DNA of 53,056 nt from positions 1 through 53,056 of the forward strand of contig CAIMKX010000012.1 of NCBI GenBank assembly GCA_903842025.1, in the 5' to 3' direction. Made by a program: the position numbers and the translations under genes. This stretch comes from an uncultured bacterium. Lineage in GTDB: Bacteria > Patescibacteriota > Minisyncoccia > Phycocordibacterales > PALSA-1337. Below are positions 13,729 through 23,398 of this stretch, piece after piece. The notes below the pieces were generated by a model. The model made no database searches, was not told the DNA's origin, and was given only the letters and a program-made list of their open reading frames with translations. Numbering within the stretch: the first letter of the stretch is position 1; each line of letters opens with the position of its first letter.

Positions 13729-15582
13729 CTACTTCATGGCGCGCCGACCATTAAGTATCTCATTGATGCCAAGTTTTTTGAAACGAACTCTCCAAAAAGC
13801 CGAGGCTTCCAGAGCTTTGTCAGTTTTACGGAAGTTTTCCTGAGCTTCTTCCTTTTCACCCAGCTCCTGCTGGATTATTCCCAGGAATAACGGCGCCAAG
13901 GCGATGCGTTTCGGCAATCGACCGATGATGTGCTGAAGGTTTAGTTTCTGCAAACGCATCTTTTGAGGATTAGCCCGAGCTTCATTGAACTTCAAAGGGT
14001 CGATCGGATCCATAAGTGAACGGTAGTTCAAAAGCCAGTCCATAATGAACCAGACATCCGCCAGCTCATTATTGGTCGGAACGCGCTCAAGATCTTTTGG
14101 ATCAAGAACTTTTTCGTTGAAGGAGCTTTCGTATTCTTCACCGAGCTCCTTTTGGCGCTGACTGCCGGTCGGACCGACATACATTCGTTGAGTCAAGATT
14201 GTGTGTTGATCAACAACACCTTTCTTTTTCAACTTTTTGGACATTTCAGTTTCTCCGAAAGCCCGTACAACTTGGACCGGATACCAATCCAAGGCGACCT
14301 CTAGAAAGAGGTCGATCGTATCCCAGATCTGCCCGACGGTTTCACCTCCAAAACCTACCATAGTGAAACCTTTGAAGAACATGCCTGGATAGTCTTTGAC
14401 CAGCTTTCCGACCCGCAGGTAATCCTCGACTTTGCTTGGTTTGTGAACCCCTCGCAAAATGTCCGGATTACCCGATTCGAGTCCGAAGCTAAGACCGAGA
14501 CAACCGGAACGATACGATGCTTCCAGAAGTTCCGGTGTTGTTGCCCTGGCAATGACGGCATTGGAAGCATCCCAAGTTATGGGAAGTGCCCTTCTCTCTA
14601 TCTCATGGAGAACTTCGAGAGTGAAGCCGTTCCAAAGATCGTCGTCCAACCACATGACATGGTTGATACCGTAACGATTGTACTGTCCTTCAATTTCATC
14701 GGCGACAGTTTGTGGAGTTCGACTGCGCACCCCGACTCCGTTAAAGAATCTGACGGAGCAAAAGCTGCAAGCCGCCCGACAGCCTCGATTGGCAATAATC
14801 GTCCCTCGTTTGGCTGGACCCATCGCTTCGGGTCGAAAATGACCATAAACTCCGATCTCACCAAAAGAGGAATATTGACCTATCGGTAACTCCCCGTAAA
14901 AGGGAGAAGAGTCAATTCCCAGTTCTGCGGCCGGGCGCTGCTTCTTCGTGGAAAAGAGCTCGTCATCGACCAAAAGATTCAATTGACAAAGCTCTTCCGC
15001 CTCAACGTCATCGTTGATGAAATCAAGAAGATTCACGATCGCCAGATCAGATTCGAAAACCATGGCCAAATCAGCCGATCTCACATCCCGGAGGAAAGCG
15101 TCGGTGTTTGTGGAAACATGGACTCCGCCGGCGATAATGGGAATATTTGGGAAATTCCGCCTAACCCATTTGATAACCATTTTGATAGCTCCATGATTGG
15201 CGCTAAACATACAGCTTACACCAATCATTTCTGGCTTGAATTTCCTGATTTTTTGAGAAAGACTTTTCTGCCAACAGTAGTAAGAAAACTCCGGTTCGTC
15301 GACTGAACTCAGGATCGAAAAATTCAGATCCATGATTTCAACTTCATAACCGGCCTTCTTCAGACTATTGACCACCAAACCTGGTCCGTAAGGCGGGAAA
15401 CAGGGATAACGCCTGAGTTTGGCCGTAGCCAAATCAAAATCACCCCCATTGATTTGAGGACAATTTAACATCAGGAATCGCCGGCAGCCATTTGGAAATA
15501 AATCCAAGACTCGGCGTGATATAACCTCAAGATCCGTACGAGGCCCATTTTTTGCTGGCGCCGTATTTTCAATGGCATTCAT
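13729..15582 (-). CDS. B12-binding radical SAM protein
   Basis: A 617-residue class B-type radical SAM enzyme. Residues about 30-190 form a cobalamin-binding-like Rossmann domain (YPCFPPYGPGLVVNSLKKAG, EMIGVSCMFSANHGAIK). The 4Fe-4S motif appears as CRAACSFCSV near residue 275, followed by a TIM-barrel with MWLDDDLW and SFGLESGNPDILRG. The C-terminal 150 residues are helical and unassigned. Such enzymes carry out difficult methylations or rearrangements. In this place, beside a split transketolase and an SDR, a role in unusual sugar or lipid-carrier chemistry is plausible but unproven. ATG 15582 has an AGGA ribosome site, rare in this window, so it is chosen over the track start. Confidence 0.85.
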   Translation of the reverse strand: MNAIENTAPAKNGPRTDLEVISRRVLDLFPNGCRRFLMLNCPQINGGDFDLATAKLRRYPCFPPYGPGLVVNSLKKAGYEVEIMDLNFSILSSVDEPEFSYYCWQKSLSQKIRKFKPEMIGVSCMFSANHGAIKMVIKWVRRNFPNIPIIAGGVHVSTNTDAFLRDVRSADLAMVFESDLAIVNLLDFINDDVEAEELCQLNLLVDDELFSTKKQRPAAELGIDSSPFYGELPIGQYSSFGEIGVYGHFRPEAMGPAKRGTIIANRGCRAACSFCSVRFFNGVGVRSRTPQTVADEIEGQYNRYGINHVMWLDDDLWNGFTLEVLHEIERRALPITWDASNAVIARATTPELLEASYRSGCLGLSFGLESGNPDILRGVHKPSKVEDYLRVGKLVKDYPGMFFKGFTMVGFGGETVGQIWDTIDLFLEVALDWYPVQVVRAFGETEMSKKLKKKGVVDQHTILTQRMYVGPTGSQRQKELGEEYESSFNEKVLDPKDLERVPTNNELADVWFIMDWLLNYRSLMDPIDPLKFNEARANPQKMRLQKLNLQHIIGRLPKRIALAPLFLGIIQQELGEKEEAQENFRKTDKALEASAFWRVRFKKLGINEILNGRRAMK

Positions 15583-15703
15583 GCTAATCCTTTCATTTTC
15601 AAGTAGCGCCAAGATTGGCAATTTTCAAGGCCTTCCAAGGACTTGAACAAAACCACTTTTTGTCTTGAAATACTGTACCTTAACGAGGAGGAAAAGCAAA
15701 CAG

Positions 15704-16525
15704 CTAAAAAATTGAATTCACCGCCCCGCCATCAATAACCAAGCACTGACCGGTTATGAAGCGGGCCTTGTCTGAGGCCAAATAAACAACCATATTGGTG
15801 ACATCTTCCAATTCAGCAACACTATTTATAACTGTTTTTCTAGCCACTTCCTCCGAAAGTTTGGCGGTGGCTTCGCTGATCGAAAGACTTTCTTTCTTGG
15901 CCTTGTCAGCCACGTCCCGATGCCAGGCTCCGCCTTTGACCGTGTGAGGCGCAATGGCGTTTACCAAGATGCCAAATTTTCCCCATTGATTTGAAAGATA
16001 TTTGTTGAGATGAATCATTGCCGCTTTCATCGCCCCATAATGAGGAATGAAGTTGCCGGGACGCTTCCCGGAAACACTGGCCATATTGATCACCCGCCCG
16101 AAGCTAGAATCTTTAAGGAGAGGAAAAGCTATCCGACTAAAGCGCACCATGCTCATGATGTTCAGGTCGAAGGCATCTTGCCAATCGGAATCCGTCGATT
16201 CTTCGAAATTCGTAAAGGTTCCCATGCCACCAATATTATTGACCAAAATATCCAGCTTCTTCCAATGCTTTTTTATTTCAGAGATAACTTTGTTAACTTG
16301 TTCCGGTTTGGCTGAATCAGCAATGAAAGCACGACAATTTGGATTTATCGCTTTCAAGGATTTCAAGGCTTCATCAAGATCCTTTTTGACCCGTCCACAA
16401 ATCGCCACATCAGCACCTTCCTTGGCGAGCGCGATTGCGATCGATAATCCGATACCACGGCTGCCGCCGGTTACCAAAGCGACGCGACCACTTAATTCTT
16501 CGGCTTTTTTATGTTTTTTTGCCAT
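15704..16525 (-). CDS. SDR-family oxidoreductase
   Basis: A 273-residue classical short-chain dehydrogenase/reductase. TGGSRGIG binds the cofactor, NNIGG replaces the usual NNAG, and the catalytic Ser-Tyr-Lys is read as MASVSG...YGAMK. It ends with FITGQCLVIDGG. The first 11 residues (MAKKHKKAEEL) are a basic extension. It lies directly after the split transketolase genes with no gap, so it probably reduces the product of that enzyme or oxidises its substrate. NADP(H) is likely because of the Arg after TGGS, but this is not certain. Confidence 0.9.
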   Translation of the reverse strand: MAKKHKKAEELSGRVALVTGGSRGIGLSIAIALAKEGADVAICGRVKKDLDEALKSLKAINPNCRAFIADSAKPEQVNKVISEIKKHWKKLDILVNNIGGMGTFTNFEESTDSDWQDAFDLNIMSMVRFSRIAFPLLKDSSFGRVINMASVSGKRPGNFIPHYGAMKAAMIHLNKYLSNQWGKFGILVNAIAPHTVKGGAWHRDVADKAKKESLSISEATAKLSEEVARKTVINSVAELEDVTNMVVYLASDKARFITGQCLVIDGGAVNSIF

Positions 16526-17404
16526 CTATTTTATTAGGGTTTTTAGTTTGGCACGGATATCATTTACGGTCAATTTCATGAATTTATCTTGATCTTCTGT
16601 GGATCCGTAGTTACGTAAGAATTCCCTCGGCACGCCTATATGCGAGATCGATATTTTCCGGCTTTTCATTGCTTCTGAAATATCATAATCCAAAGCGCCG
16701 CTGTAATAAGGCTCGCAAACGATGACCTTGTCTCCTGTAAAATTCTTGAACAAAGTCTTGTCATCAAAAGGGGTAAGAGTTGTGTAATAGAGAATGGTAA
16801 TATCGAGACCGGCAGCTGCTTCGACAACATTATCCAACATTGGCCCAACAGCTATCACTGTAGCCGACTTCCCTTTCTCTATTACCTTTGCTTGGCCAAA
16901 AATAACCTTTTGACTTGTAGAATTATGTTTCTCACTCAACCTAAAATAGGTCGGGTGCCCATCGTTGTATGCTTGCCGGAAAAGTCTGTCGAATTCTTGG
17001 GCTGAACCAGGCAAAATTATCTCAATCTCTGGAACGTTTTTCAAAATTCCAACATCTCCCGGACAATGATGGGTGCAACCTAGAGAGGTATAATCGTAAG
17101 AAGCGCCAAGACTGACAAAGTTTCCGCCTAACTTCTGATAACCAAAGTCATCCTTTATCTGTTCCAAAGATCTCTCGACTATAAAAGGAGCAATTGTATG
17201 AACGACCGGTATCAAACCTTTCATGGCCAAACCTGACGCCAAACCGATCGTGGACTGCTCGAGAATTCCAATGTTATAAACCCGATCAGGAAATTTTGCA
17301 AAAGCCTCCTTGAAGCCGAAGACTCCTATATCGCCCAGCAACAAAACAAGCTTTTTGTCGCTCTTCAAAATATCTGAAACTGTGGAAACAAATTGTTTGC
17401 GCAT
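16526..17404 (-). CDS. Transketolase C-terminal subunit
   Basis: Pyrimidine-binding plus C-terminal domain of a two-gene transketolase (292 residues). YNIGILEQSTIGLASGLA holds the glutamate that activates thiamine diphosphate. The C-terminal domain carries VIVCEPYYSGALDYDISEAM. It lies one base after the N-terminal subunit gene and abuts the SDR gene. In surface-glycan loci such enzymes may transfer a two-carbon unit onto a sugar rather than serve the pentose phosphate pathway; that role is inferred from context. Confidence 0.9.
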   Translation of the reverse strand: MRKQFVSTVSDILKSDKKLVLLLGDIGVFGFKEAFAKFPDRVYNIGILEQSTIGLASGLAMKGLIPVVHTIAPFIVERSLEQIKDDFGYQKLGGNFVSLGASYDYTSLGCTHHCPGDVGILKNVPEIEIILPGSAQEFDRLFRQAYNDGHPTYFRLSEKHNSTSQKVIFGQAKVIEKGKSATVIAVGPMLDNVVEAAAGLDITILYYTTLTPFDDKTLFKNFTGDKVIVCEPYYSGALDYDISEAMKSRKISISHIGVPREFLRNYGSTEDQDKFMKLTVNDIRAKLKTLIK

Positions 17405-17405
17405 T

Positions 17406-18167
17406 TTAGTTGAGTTCTTTTAGGATAATCGGCAGATCCTCAAGCTTCAAAGCTTTATGATGCCATTCAGGATTATTTTCCATCATCTTGCAGCCATTGC
17501 CCTTGATTGTTTTTGCGATTATAGCCAGCGGTTTATCGTCGCTCATCTCCTTCAAAGCCGAATGTATTTGCTCCTGATCATGTCCGTTTATTTCCTTGAC
17601 TTTCCAACCGAATGATTCAAACTTTTTCGCAAGATCGCCCAGAGACAAAGCCCGATCGGTTGAATGATTGAAGTCGATAATACAGCAAAGGTTATTCAAA
17701 GAACGATGCGCCGCCAAAAGAGCCGACTCCCAGATTGTGCCCTCGTTGCATTCACCATCACCAACCAAGACGAAGACTCGATGCGGATCGCGGCTGATTT
17801 TCTGGGCCAAAGCCAAACCGACTGCCATGGGCAAACCATGACCCAAAGAACCGGTCGAAGCTTCAACACCGTTTATCTTGTTGCGATCCGGATGACCGCC
17901 CAATATCGAACTAAATTTTCCGATATTTTTAAGATCGGCCTTCCTAATAAAACTTTTTTCGGCCAAAACAACGTAAAGTCCCAAAGATCCATGCCCTTTG
18001 CTTAGAATAAAATGATCATGTTCTTGGGATTTCATTTTTTTGGGATTAATATCCAAAATACGATCATATAAGACCCAGAGAACATCGAGAATCGATAATC
18101 CGCTCGGAATGTGCCAAGAGCCGGTACCGGCAGCCGTTTCCAAAAGTTTTTTTCTGAGCTGTTTCAT
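17406..18167 (-). CDS. Transketolase N-terminal (ThDP-binding) subunit
   Basis: A 253-residue protein with the thiamine-diphosphate motif GDGECNEGTIWESALLA...IIDFN, ILSKGHGSLGLYVVLAE near residue 54, and ASTGSLGHGLPMAVGLA. It pairs with the next gene to form a heterotetrameric transketolase. It heads a three-gene operon (TktN, TktC, SDR) that may continue into the radical SAM gene after 121 bp. A TTGCTA-17-TATGAT promoter lies upstream, divergent to that of wzm. Confidence 0.9.
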   Translation of the reverse strand: MKQLRKKLLETAAGTGSWHIPSGLSILDVLWVLYDRILDINPKKMKSQEHDHFILSKGHGSLGLYVVLAEKSFIRKADLKNIGKFSSILGGHPDRNKINGVEASTGSLGHGLPMAVGLALAQKISRDPHRVFVLVGDGECNEGTIWESALLAAHRSLNNLCCIIDFNHSTDRALSLGDLAKKFESFGWKVKEINGHDQEQIHSALKEMSDDKPLAIIAKTIKGNGCKMMENNPEWHHKALKLEDLPIILKELN

Positions 18168-18178
18168 GTAATCATTGA

Positions 18179-18207
18179 ATCATAAGACTTTAGCTGGAAC
18201 ATAGCAA
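18179..18207 (-). promoter_or_regulatory. Promoter of the split transketolase operon
   Basis: On the minus strand TTGCTA (18202-18207), 17 bp, TATGAT (18179-18184), with the ATG eleven bases downstream. Confidence 0.5.
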
Positions 18208-18212
18208 TATTT

Positions 18213-18221
18213 ATGCTAAAC
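18213..18221 (+). promoter_or_regulatory. Extended -10 of wzm, nearly leaderless
   Basis: TGCTAAACT lies nine bases before the wzm ATG. It overlaps the divergent transketolase promoter region, so both operons may be coordinated. Confidence 0.4.
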
Positions 18222-18230
18222 TAGACGTCA

Positions 18231-19052
18231 ATGGGCATAACAACCGTAATCAGACCAAAAAAGACCTTCAGTTGGAACGATATCAGGGAAATTTGGCAAT
18301 ACCGAGAATTGCTTTATTTTTTTACTTGGCGTGACCTGAAAATACGTTACAAACAAACAACAATCGGAGTCTTATGGGCCATCATCCAACCGGTCTCGAC
18401 AATGGTCGTCTTCAGTGTCTTCTTCGGCTCCCTGGCCAAAATGCCTTCTGATGGCATTCCGTATCCGATTTTCGTCTATACAGGACTCCTATTTTGGCAA
18501 TTTTTTTCAGCTGCCCTCTCGCAGACCAGCAGCTCATTGATAAGTAACGCCGCCATCATCACCAAGGTATATTTCCCCAGAATCATTCTGCCGGTTTCTG
18601 GAGTCATCACTCAATTCGTGGATTTTTTTATTGCCTCAATCGTTCTCATCGCCCTTATGTTCTACTACGGGTACGTGCCTCACCTTTCTGGCTTGTTAAT
18701 TTTGCCTCTTCTTCTCATTATAACTTTTCTGGCATCAGTCGGCGGCGGTCTTTTCCTGGCGTCAATCAATGTCAAATACCGTGATGTCAAATATGCCTTA
18801 CCTTTCGTCATCCAAATTCTTATGTTCATCACGCCCGTCATTTACCCAGCGAGCATTGCCGGGAAATATTCCTGGCTCCTGGCCATAAATCCCATGACTG
18901 GCGTCATCAAAGGCGCCCGAGGTGCCCTTCTAGGGACTGAACCGATCAATTGGGCACTACTTCTGATTTCATTTACGGCGGTCTTCATCTTGTTCTCAAT
19001 AGGATTCTACTATTTCAAGAAAACTGAAAGATATTTTGCTGACATCGTCTAG
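18231..19052 (+). CDS. wzm: ABC-2 type polysaccharide export permease (Wzm-like)
   Basis: A 273-residue membrane subunit of a polysaccharide or teichoic-acid exporter. The cytoplasmic N-terminus (REIWQYRELLYFFTWRDLKIRYKQT) is the family signature, followed by GVLWAIIQP and about six hydrophobic helices. It is expected to pair with the ATPase that starts nine bases downstream and to move lipid-linked glycan across the cytoplasmic membrane. The transcript seems nearly leaderless, since the -10 element ends nine bases before the ATG. Confidence 0.92.
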   Translation: MGITTVIRPKKTFSWNDIREIWQYRELLYFFTWRDLKIRYKQTTIGVLWAIIQPVSTMVVFSVFFGSLAKMPSDGIPYPIFVYTGLLFWQFFSAALSQTSSSLISNAAIITKVYFPRIILPVSGVITQFVDFFIASIVLIALMFYYGYVPHLSGLLILPLLLIITFLASVGGGLFLASINVKYRDVKYALPFVIQILMFITPVIYPASIAGKYSWLLAINPMTGVIKGARGALLGTEPINWALLLISFTAVFILFSIGFYYFKKTERYFADIV

Positions 19053-19061
19053 ACCACAACT

Positions 19062-20327
19062 ATGGAACCAATCATCAAGGTAAAAAATATCGGTAAGAAA
19101 TACAAAATTACGCACGAACGCGGAAGTTATATTTCTTTGCGGGATGTTATCACTATCGCTTTCAAAAATCCGTTCCGTTTTGCAAAAACGAAGGCCAGAC
19201 AAGTTACTGGCTTCGAAAAAAAAGAAGAGTTTTGGGCGTTAAAAGACATAGATTTCTCGGTGAACAAGGGTGAAGCTATCGGAATCATCGGCAGAAACGG
19301 TGCCGGTAAATCCACGCTCCTCAAAATTTTATCGCAAATTACCCCACCAACAACAGGTGAGATAGTCATGCACGGCAGGATCGGATCCTTATTAGAGGTT
19401 GGAACGGGTTTTCATCCGGAATTGACCGGCCGGGAAAATATTTTTTTGAACGGCGCCATACTTGGCATGACCCGAAAGGAAATAGCTAGCAAATTCGATC
19501 AGATTGTCGAATTTGCCGATGTAGTCAAATTCTTGGATACTCCGGTCAAATACTATTCAAGCGGCATGTATGTCCGGCTGGCTTTTTCCGTGGCCGCCCA
19601 TATGGAACATGATATTCTATTAGTTGATGAAGTTTTAGCAGTCGGCGACACCGAATTCCAAAAAAAATGTCTCGGCAAAATGGAGGATGTCACCAAGGAA
19701 AACGGCAGAACCATTCTTTTTATCAGTCACAATATGGACGCTATCCAGAAGCTTTGTAGCCGAACAATCCTTTTGGAAAAAGGGTCTGTCATGAAGATTG
19801 GCCCGACAAAGGAAGTAATTGATTATTACCTGAATGCCAGTCATGGACAAAACGCTGTTTTGGAGTTCCTAAACAATCCGCAAAAAGCGTCCTCGATCAG
19901 ACGTATATCAATCCTACGAAATGATGGTACACCATCAACTCAGATCCCTGTCTCCGAACCATTCAAGGTTAAAGTAGATTTCACCGTACATGGACCTATA
20001 AAAAGATCTGTTCTTTCAATGTTTTTGTATTCAGGAGGAGAACTTCTGCTGTTGGCTTCGGAAAGCGACCAAACGAAAAATCTTCGGGATTACGAACCGG
20101 GGGATTATTCCACGACCATCGATATGCCGGCTCATCTTTTGGGACTGGGTACTTATTTTTTCCATATATCGCTCCAACAACCGAAATCAATCGCTCATGA
20201 TATTCAAAAAGACATATACCTGGAAATTACAGACAAAGGCAATCCTCGGTCTGAAATCTTTCCGCCGGGATATTATACTGGCAAAATCAGCTCAATATTA
20301 AACTTTAAAACCGATAAAATAAACTAG
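19062..20327 (+). CDS. wzt: ABC polysaccharide export ATPase with Wzt-like C-domain
   Basis: A 421-residue ATPase. The nucleotide-binding domain has GRNGAGKSTLLKIL (Walker A, about residue 83), YYSSGMYVRLAFSVAAH (signature) and ILLVDEVLAVGD (Walker B). Residues about 265-421 form a beta-rich extension like the Wzt C-terminal carbohydrate-binding domain, which in E. coli O9a recognises the modified end of the O-chain. That would fit termination by one of the nearby methyltransferases, an inference. The next gene begins one base after the stop. Confidence 0.92.
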   Translation: MEPIIKVKNIGKKYKITHERGSYISLRDVITIAFKNPFRFAKTKARQVTGFEKKEEFWALKDIDFSVNKGEAIGIIGRNGAGKSTLLKILSQITPPTTGEIVMHGRIGSLLEVGTGFHPELTGRENIFLNGAILGMTRKEIASKFDQIVEFADVVKFLDTPVKYYSSGMYVRLAFSVAAHMEHDILLVDEVLAVGDTEFQKKCLGKMEDVTKENGRTILFISHNMDAIQKLCSRTILLEKGSVMKIGPTKEVIDYYLNASHGQNAVLEFLNNPQKASSIRRISILRNDGTPSTQIPVSEPFKVKVDFTVHGPIKRSVLSMFLYSGGELLLLASESDQTKNLRDYEPGDYSTTIDMPAHLLGLGTYFFHISLQQPKSIAHDIQKDIYLEITDKGNPRSEIFPPGYYTGKISSILNFKTDKIN

Positions 20328-20328
20328 C

Positions 20329-21381
20329 ATGAAATTATTCACCGAAGGCAAGAAATATCCCAAGGAGTGGCTGATGTCTTTTACCAACATGGACAAATAC
20401 ACTTATTTGGCGCCAAATGATTTTGTCTTCATTGAGGTCCGGGCCAACTTCAAGGTTCTCAAAAACCTGCCGCCTGGCACCAAGATCGTCTATTTTGAAA
20501 TGGAAGAACCGAATCGATTCTTCGTCAGTGATCCGGTCTTCAGACGGGATCAGTATGAGAATGATTTTTATAAATTCCTGGTCCTGTGCCCATACACGGC
20601 GGAATGGCTGAATAAGAAACAAGGATCTGTGCGAAGAATACCGGCTTTTTATCCCATTGACGGCGAACTGGCTCCGCAGATCATGAAAAAGAAGTTCGAC
20701 ATCATCTACAGCGGCGGAATCTATAGCGATTGGCTTTTTGAGGATATCAAGGCGATTTCAAAATTTAATTATAAATTTATCGCCCACAATGGAGTCCTGG
20801 GTTACAAATGGATCTCCAATTTATACCTCACCAAAAAGCTTAGGCAATATTTCCCCAAAATGCATATCGCTGAAGGCGGAAGGAAATACATTACAGAAAG
20901 CAATATTCCTCACCTGGAAAAATGGAAAATAATGGCTCAAACAAAAATAACGCTTTGTCAAAATCTTCTGCAATGTGATATTCCAAGCCTGGTCAATGTT
21001 TACAATACCGAGGGCTGGCAAGAAAATAAGGCGTTTTCTCAATTACCGAGACCAAATCGCTGGACACCAATGACCAATTTTCTAAATCATTTGCGCGGAA
21101 AGGTCTACATGGTTCCACAACTGAAAACTCGGGCTTTCGAAGCCGCTCTTTGTCATTCCCTTATTCTTTGTCTCCGTGATCCTTTTAATATTATCGAAAG
21201 ATTTTTTGAACCGGACAAGGAATTCGTCTACTATGAGCCTGGAAAGTTGGAAGAAAAGATCCGTGAAATCCTGGCCAATTATGACTCCTACAAACCAATG
21301 ATTGAACGCGCCCACAAGAAATTCATGGCCGAATACACGACCAAGAGGTTCGTCGAGAAGTTTTTGAAGGATATGAAATAG
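20329..21381 (+). CDS. GT-B glycosyltransferase, CgeB-like
   Basis: A 350-residue protein without a familiar N-terminal signature. Its C-terminal third looks like the GT1/CgeB donor-binding half: LKTRAFEAALCHSLILCLRD, then FFEPDKEFVYYEPGKLEEKI and a final helix YTTKRFVEKFLKD. The middle has IIYSGGIYSDWLFEDIKAI at the start of the second Rossmann domain. It is closely coupled to wzt (one-base gap), suggesting it adds to the exported glycan. Substrate unknown. Confidence 0.6.
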   Translation: MKLFTEGKKYPKEWLMSFTNMDKYTYLAPNDFVFIEVRANFKVLKNLPPGTKIVYFEMEEPNRFFVSDPVFRRDQYENDFYKFLVLCPYTAEWLNKKQGSVRRIPAFYPIDGELAPQIMKKKFDIIYSGGIYSDWLFEDIKAISKFNYKFIAHNGVLGYKWISNLYLTKKLRQYFPKMHIAEGGRKYITESNIPHLEKWKIMAQTKITLCQNLLQCDIPSLVNVYNTEGWQENKAFSQLPRPNRWTPMTNFLNHLRGKVYMVPQLKTRAFEAALCHSLILCLRDPFNIIERFFEPDKEFVYYEPGKLEEKIREILANYDSYKPMIERAHKKFMAEYTTKRFVEKFLKDMK

Positions 21382-21399
21382 AAACCTTAATCCGCCGAA

Positions 21400-21996
21400 A
21401 TGAATAAACCTAAACTGATCGGAACGGCCAAATTGCTTATACCGCCGCAGTATGGAAAAACAATTCTTCTGCAAAAACTCGAAATAAACAAAGAGCTCAT
21501 AGAGTACATCATTTTTCATGGAATGAACACTTGCCAAGTGATTTTTCCCGTAACTCCACGAGGTGAAATTATTCTCTGTCAGCAATTTAAAAACGGCATT
21601 GCCTGTCTCAATGGCCTGGGAACGACAATTTCGAAGAAATCACCGCTATTATTGGAACTGCCTGGCGGACGACTGGAAAAAAACGAGACCTTGAAACGTG
21701 CTGCGACCAGAGAATTATTCGAGGAGACTGGTTATAAATCCAAAGATCTAATCCGACTTCAAGACCGTCTTTGGTACGATCCGGCCGTCTATACCGGCTT
21801 CTGTGTCCCCTGGTTAGCTTTGGGCTGTACAAAAATATCTGACAGACATGGAGACAAAACCGAGACCATTACCCGCAAAATTCTGCCCATTCGTAAATGG
21901 TTCGAGCTGATAAAAAAAGGTGAGATTACGGATTGTCGATCCGTAGCTATAAGTTTTCTGGCATTGCCTCACCTGAAATCCGCCAACCTCATGTAA
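21400..21996 (+). CDS. Nudix hydrolase, ADP-ribose/NDP-sugar type
   Basis: A 198-residue hydrolase with a complete Nudix box, GGRLEKNETLKRAATRELFE then ETGY, preceded by LELP. The N-terminal beta-rich half (MNTCQVIFPVTPRGEIILCQQ) matches ADP-ribose pyrophosphatase-like Nudix proteins. It could trim nucleotide-sugars in the glycan pathway or act on ADP-ribose. It differs plainly from the MTH1-like enzyme at 2.4-2.9 kb. Confidence 0.82.
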   Translation: MNKPKLIGTAKLLIPPQYGKTILLQKLEINKELIEYIIFHGMNTCQVIFPVTPRGEIILCQQFKNGIACLNGLGTTISKKSPLLLELPGGRLEKNETLKRAATRELFEETGYKSKDLIRLQDRLWYDPAVYTGFCVPWLALGCTKISDRHGDKTETITRKILPIRKWFELIKKGEITDCRSVAISFLALPHLKSANLM

Positions 21997-22057
21997 ATGG
22001 ACAATTTCCAATTAATTGCTATCATGTTAACTCATAAACAAAGTCATAAACACGGCC

Positions 22058-23386
22058 ATGAAAAATAAGAAGAAAGGAATCTCAGTACTCGGACTTGGCA
22101 AACTTGGCGCCTGTTATGCGGCTTTCTATGCCAGCAAGGGATATCCGATCATCGGTCTCGATATCAATCAAAATAACATCGATCTATTGAACAAGGGTAT
22201 ATCACCGGTCAAAGAGCCTGGCCTTCAGGAATTGATCAACAACCATAAAGCCTTTATTCGAGCCACAAGCGATCACGGCAGACTTCTCTCTGACAGCGAC
22301 CTTACGTTCATCATCCTACCTACTCCAAGCAAACCGAACGGCCTATTTTCTGTCGATTACGTCGTCCAAGCCGCCAAGGATATCGGACCGCATTTGCGCA
22401 ACAAGAAAGGCTATCATGTTTTTACTTTGGTCAGTACCGTTCTGCCGGAAGACTCGCGAAAATATATCATTCCGGCTTTTGAAAAGAACTCCGGCAAAAA
22501 ATGCGGGGTCGACTTTGGCTACGTCTATAGCCCCAGTCTCATCGCAATAGGAGACATCTTGAAAAATCTTCAGGAGCCTGACTTCCTATTTCTTGGGGCT
22601 CATGACGAACGATCCCGTGAAATGGTCGCTTCCGTCTACAACGACATCTACAACAATGAAAAATCTGTCGAACACATGACCATCGAGAGCGCCGAGTTGG
22701 CCAAGATCAGTTTGAACGCCTATGTCACCATGAAGATCACTTTCGCCAACATTCTGGGACATATCTGCACCAATCTTGAGCAAGCTGATGTCGACGATAT
22801 TACCAACGCCCTTGGCAAAGATCAACGCGTCGGCCGCAAATATCTCCGAAGCGGTCTTGGCTACGGCGGCACCTGTTTCCCGCGCGACAACTACGCCTTT
22901 GCGGCAATGTCGAAAAAGTTTGGCGTCAGTAGCCCTATGGCTCTTTTGACCCACAAATTGAACGATCAGGTTTGGCAAAGAAATCTAAGTACAATTTTAA
23001 AATCTGCTGGCAAAGACAAGAGGATCGGCGTTCTTGGCATTTCATACCGTCCAAAGATTACTTTGTCAGACAAATCTCAGGCTCTATTTATAACACAGGG
23101 ACTTATAAAGAAGCGTTGCAAAGTGATGCTATTCGAACCGTTGGGACATGAACACGAGGCGATCCGTATCCTTGGGAAAAAAGTTGATTACGCCACCACT
23201 CTTCCGAAAATATTCAAGAAATGTGACGTCATCTTTATTTCCAATAATGACCAAATGTTCACGGAAATTCCTAAAATAGTCGAAAAAATATCGGCAAAAA
23301 AGACCATTATCGATCCCTGGGGCATGTTTACCAAAAAACATTTCAACAAGAATATCGAGTACATTTCTCCAGGCCGGAAAAAATAA
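22058..23386 (+). CDS. UDP-glucose/GDP-mannose dehydrogenase family
   Basis: NAD-dependent two-step oxidation of a nucleotide sugar to its uronate. The 442-residue protein has the Rossmann start ISVLGLGKLGACYAAFYASK, EPGLQELI, the helix LAKISLNAYVTMKITFANI, and the catalytic cysteine block GLGYGGTCFPRDNYAF near residue 265. The third domain begins with IGVLGISYRPKI. Usual length. Whether UDP-glucose, UDP-HexNAc or GDP-mannose is used cannot be told by eye. Confidence 0.92.
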   Translation: MKNKKKGISVLGLGKLGACYAAFYASKGYPIIGLDINQNNIDLLNKGISPVKEPGLQELINNHKAFIRATSDHGRLLSDSDLTFIILPTPSKPNGLFSVDYVVQAAKDIGPHLRNKKGYHVFTLVSTVLPEDSRKYIIPAFEKNSGKKCGVDFGYVYSPSLIAIGDILKNLQEPDFLFLGAHDERSREMVASVYNDIYNNEKSVEHMTIESAELAKISLNAYVTMKITFANILGHICTNLEQADVDDITNALGKDQRVGRKYLRSGLGYGGTCFPRDNYAFAAMSKKFGVSSPMALLTHKLNDQVWQRNLSTILKSAGKDKRIGVLGISYRPKITLSDKSQALFITQGLIKKRCKVMLFEPLGHEHEAIRILGKKVDYATTLPKIFKKCDVIFISNNDQMFTEIPKIVEKISAKKTIIDPWGMFTKKHFNKNIEYISPGRKK

Positions 23387-23398
23387 GCGGTCACACTA

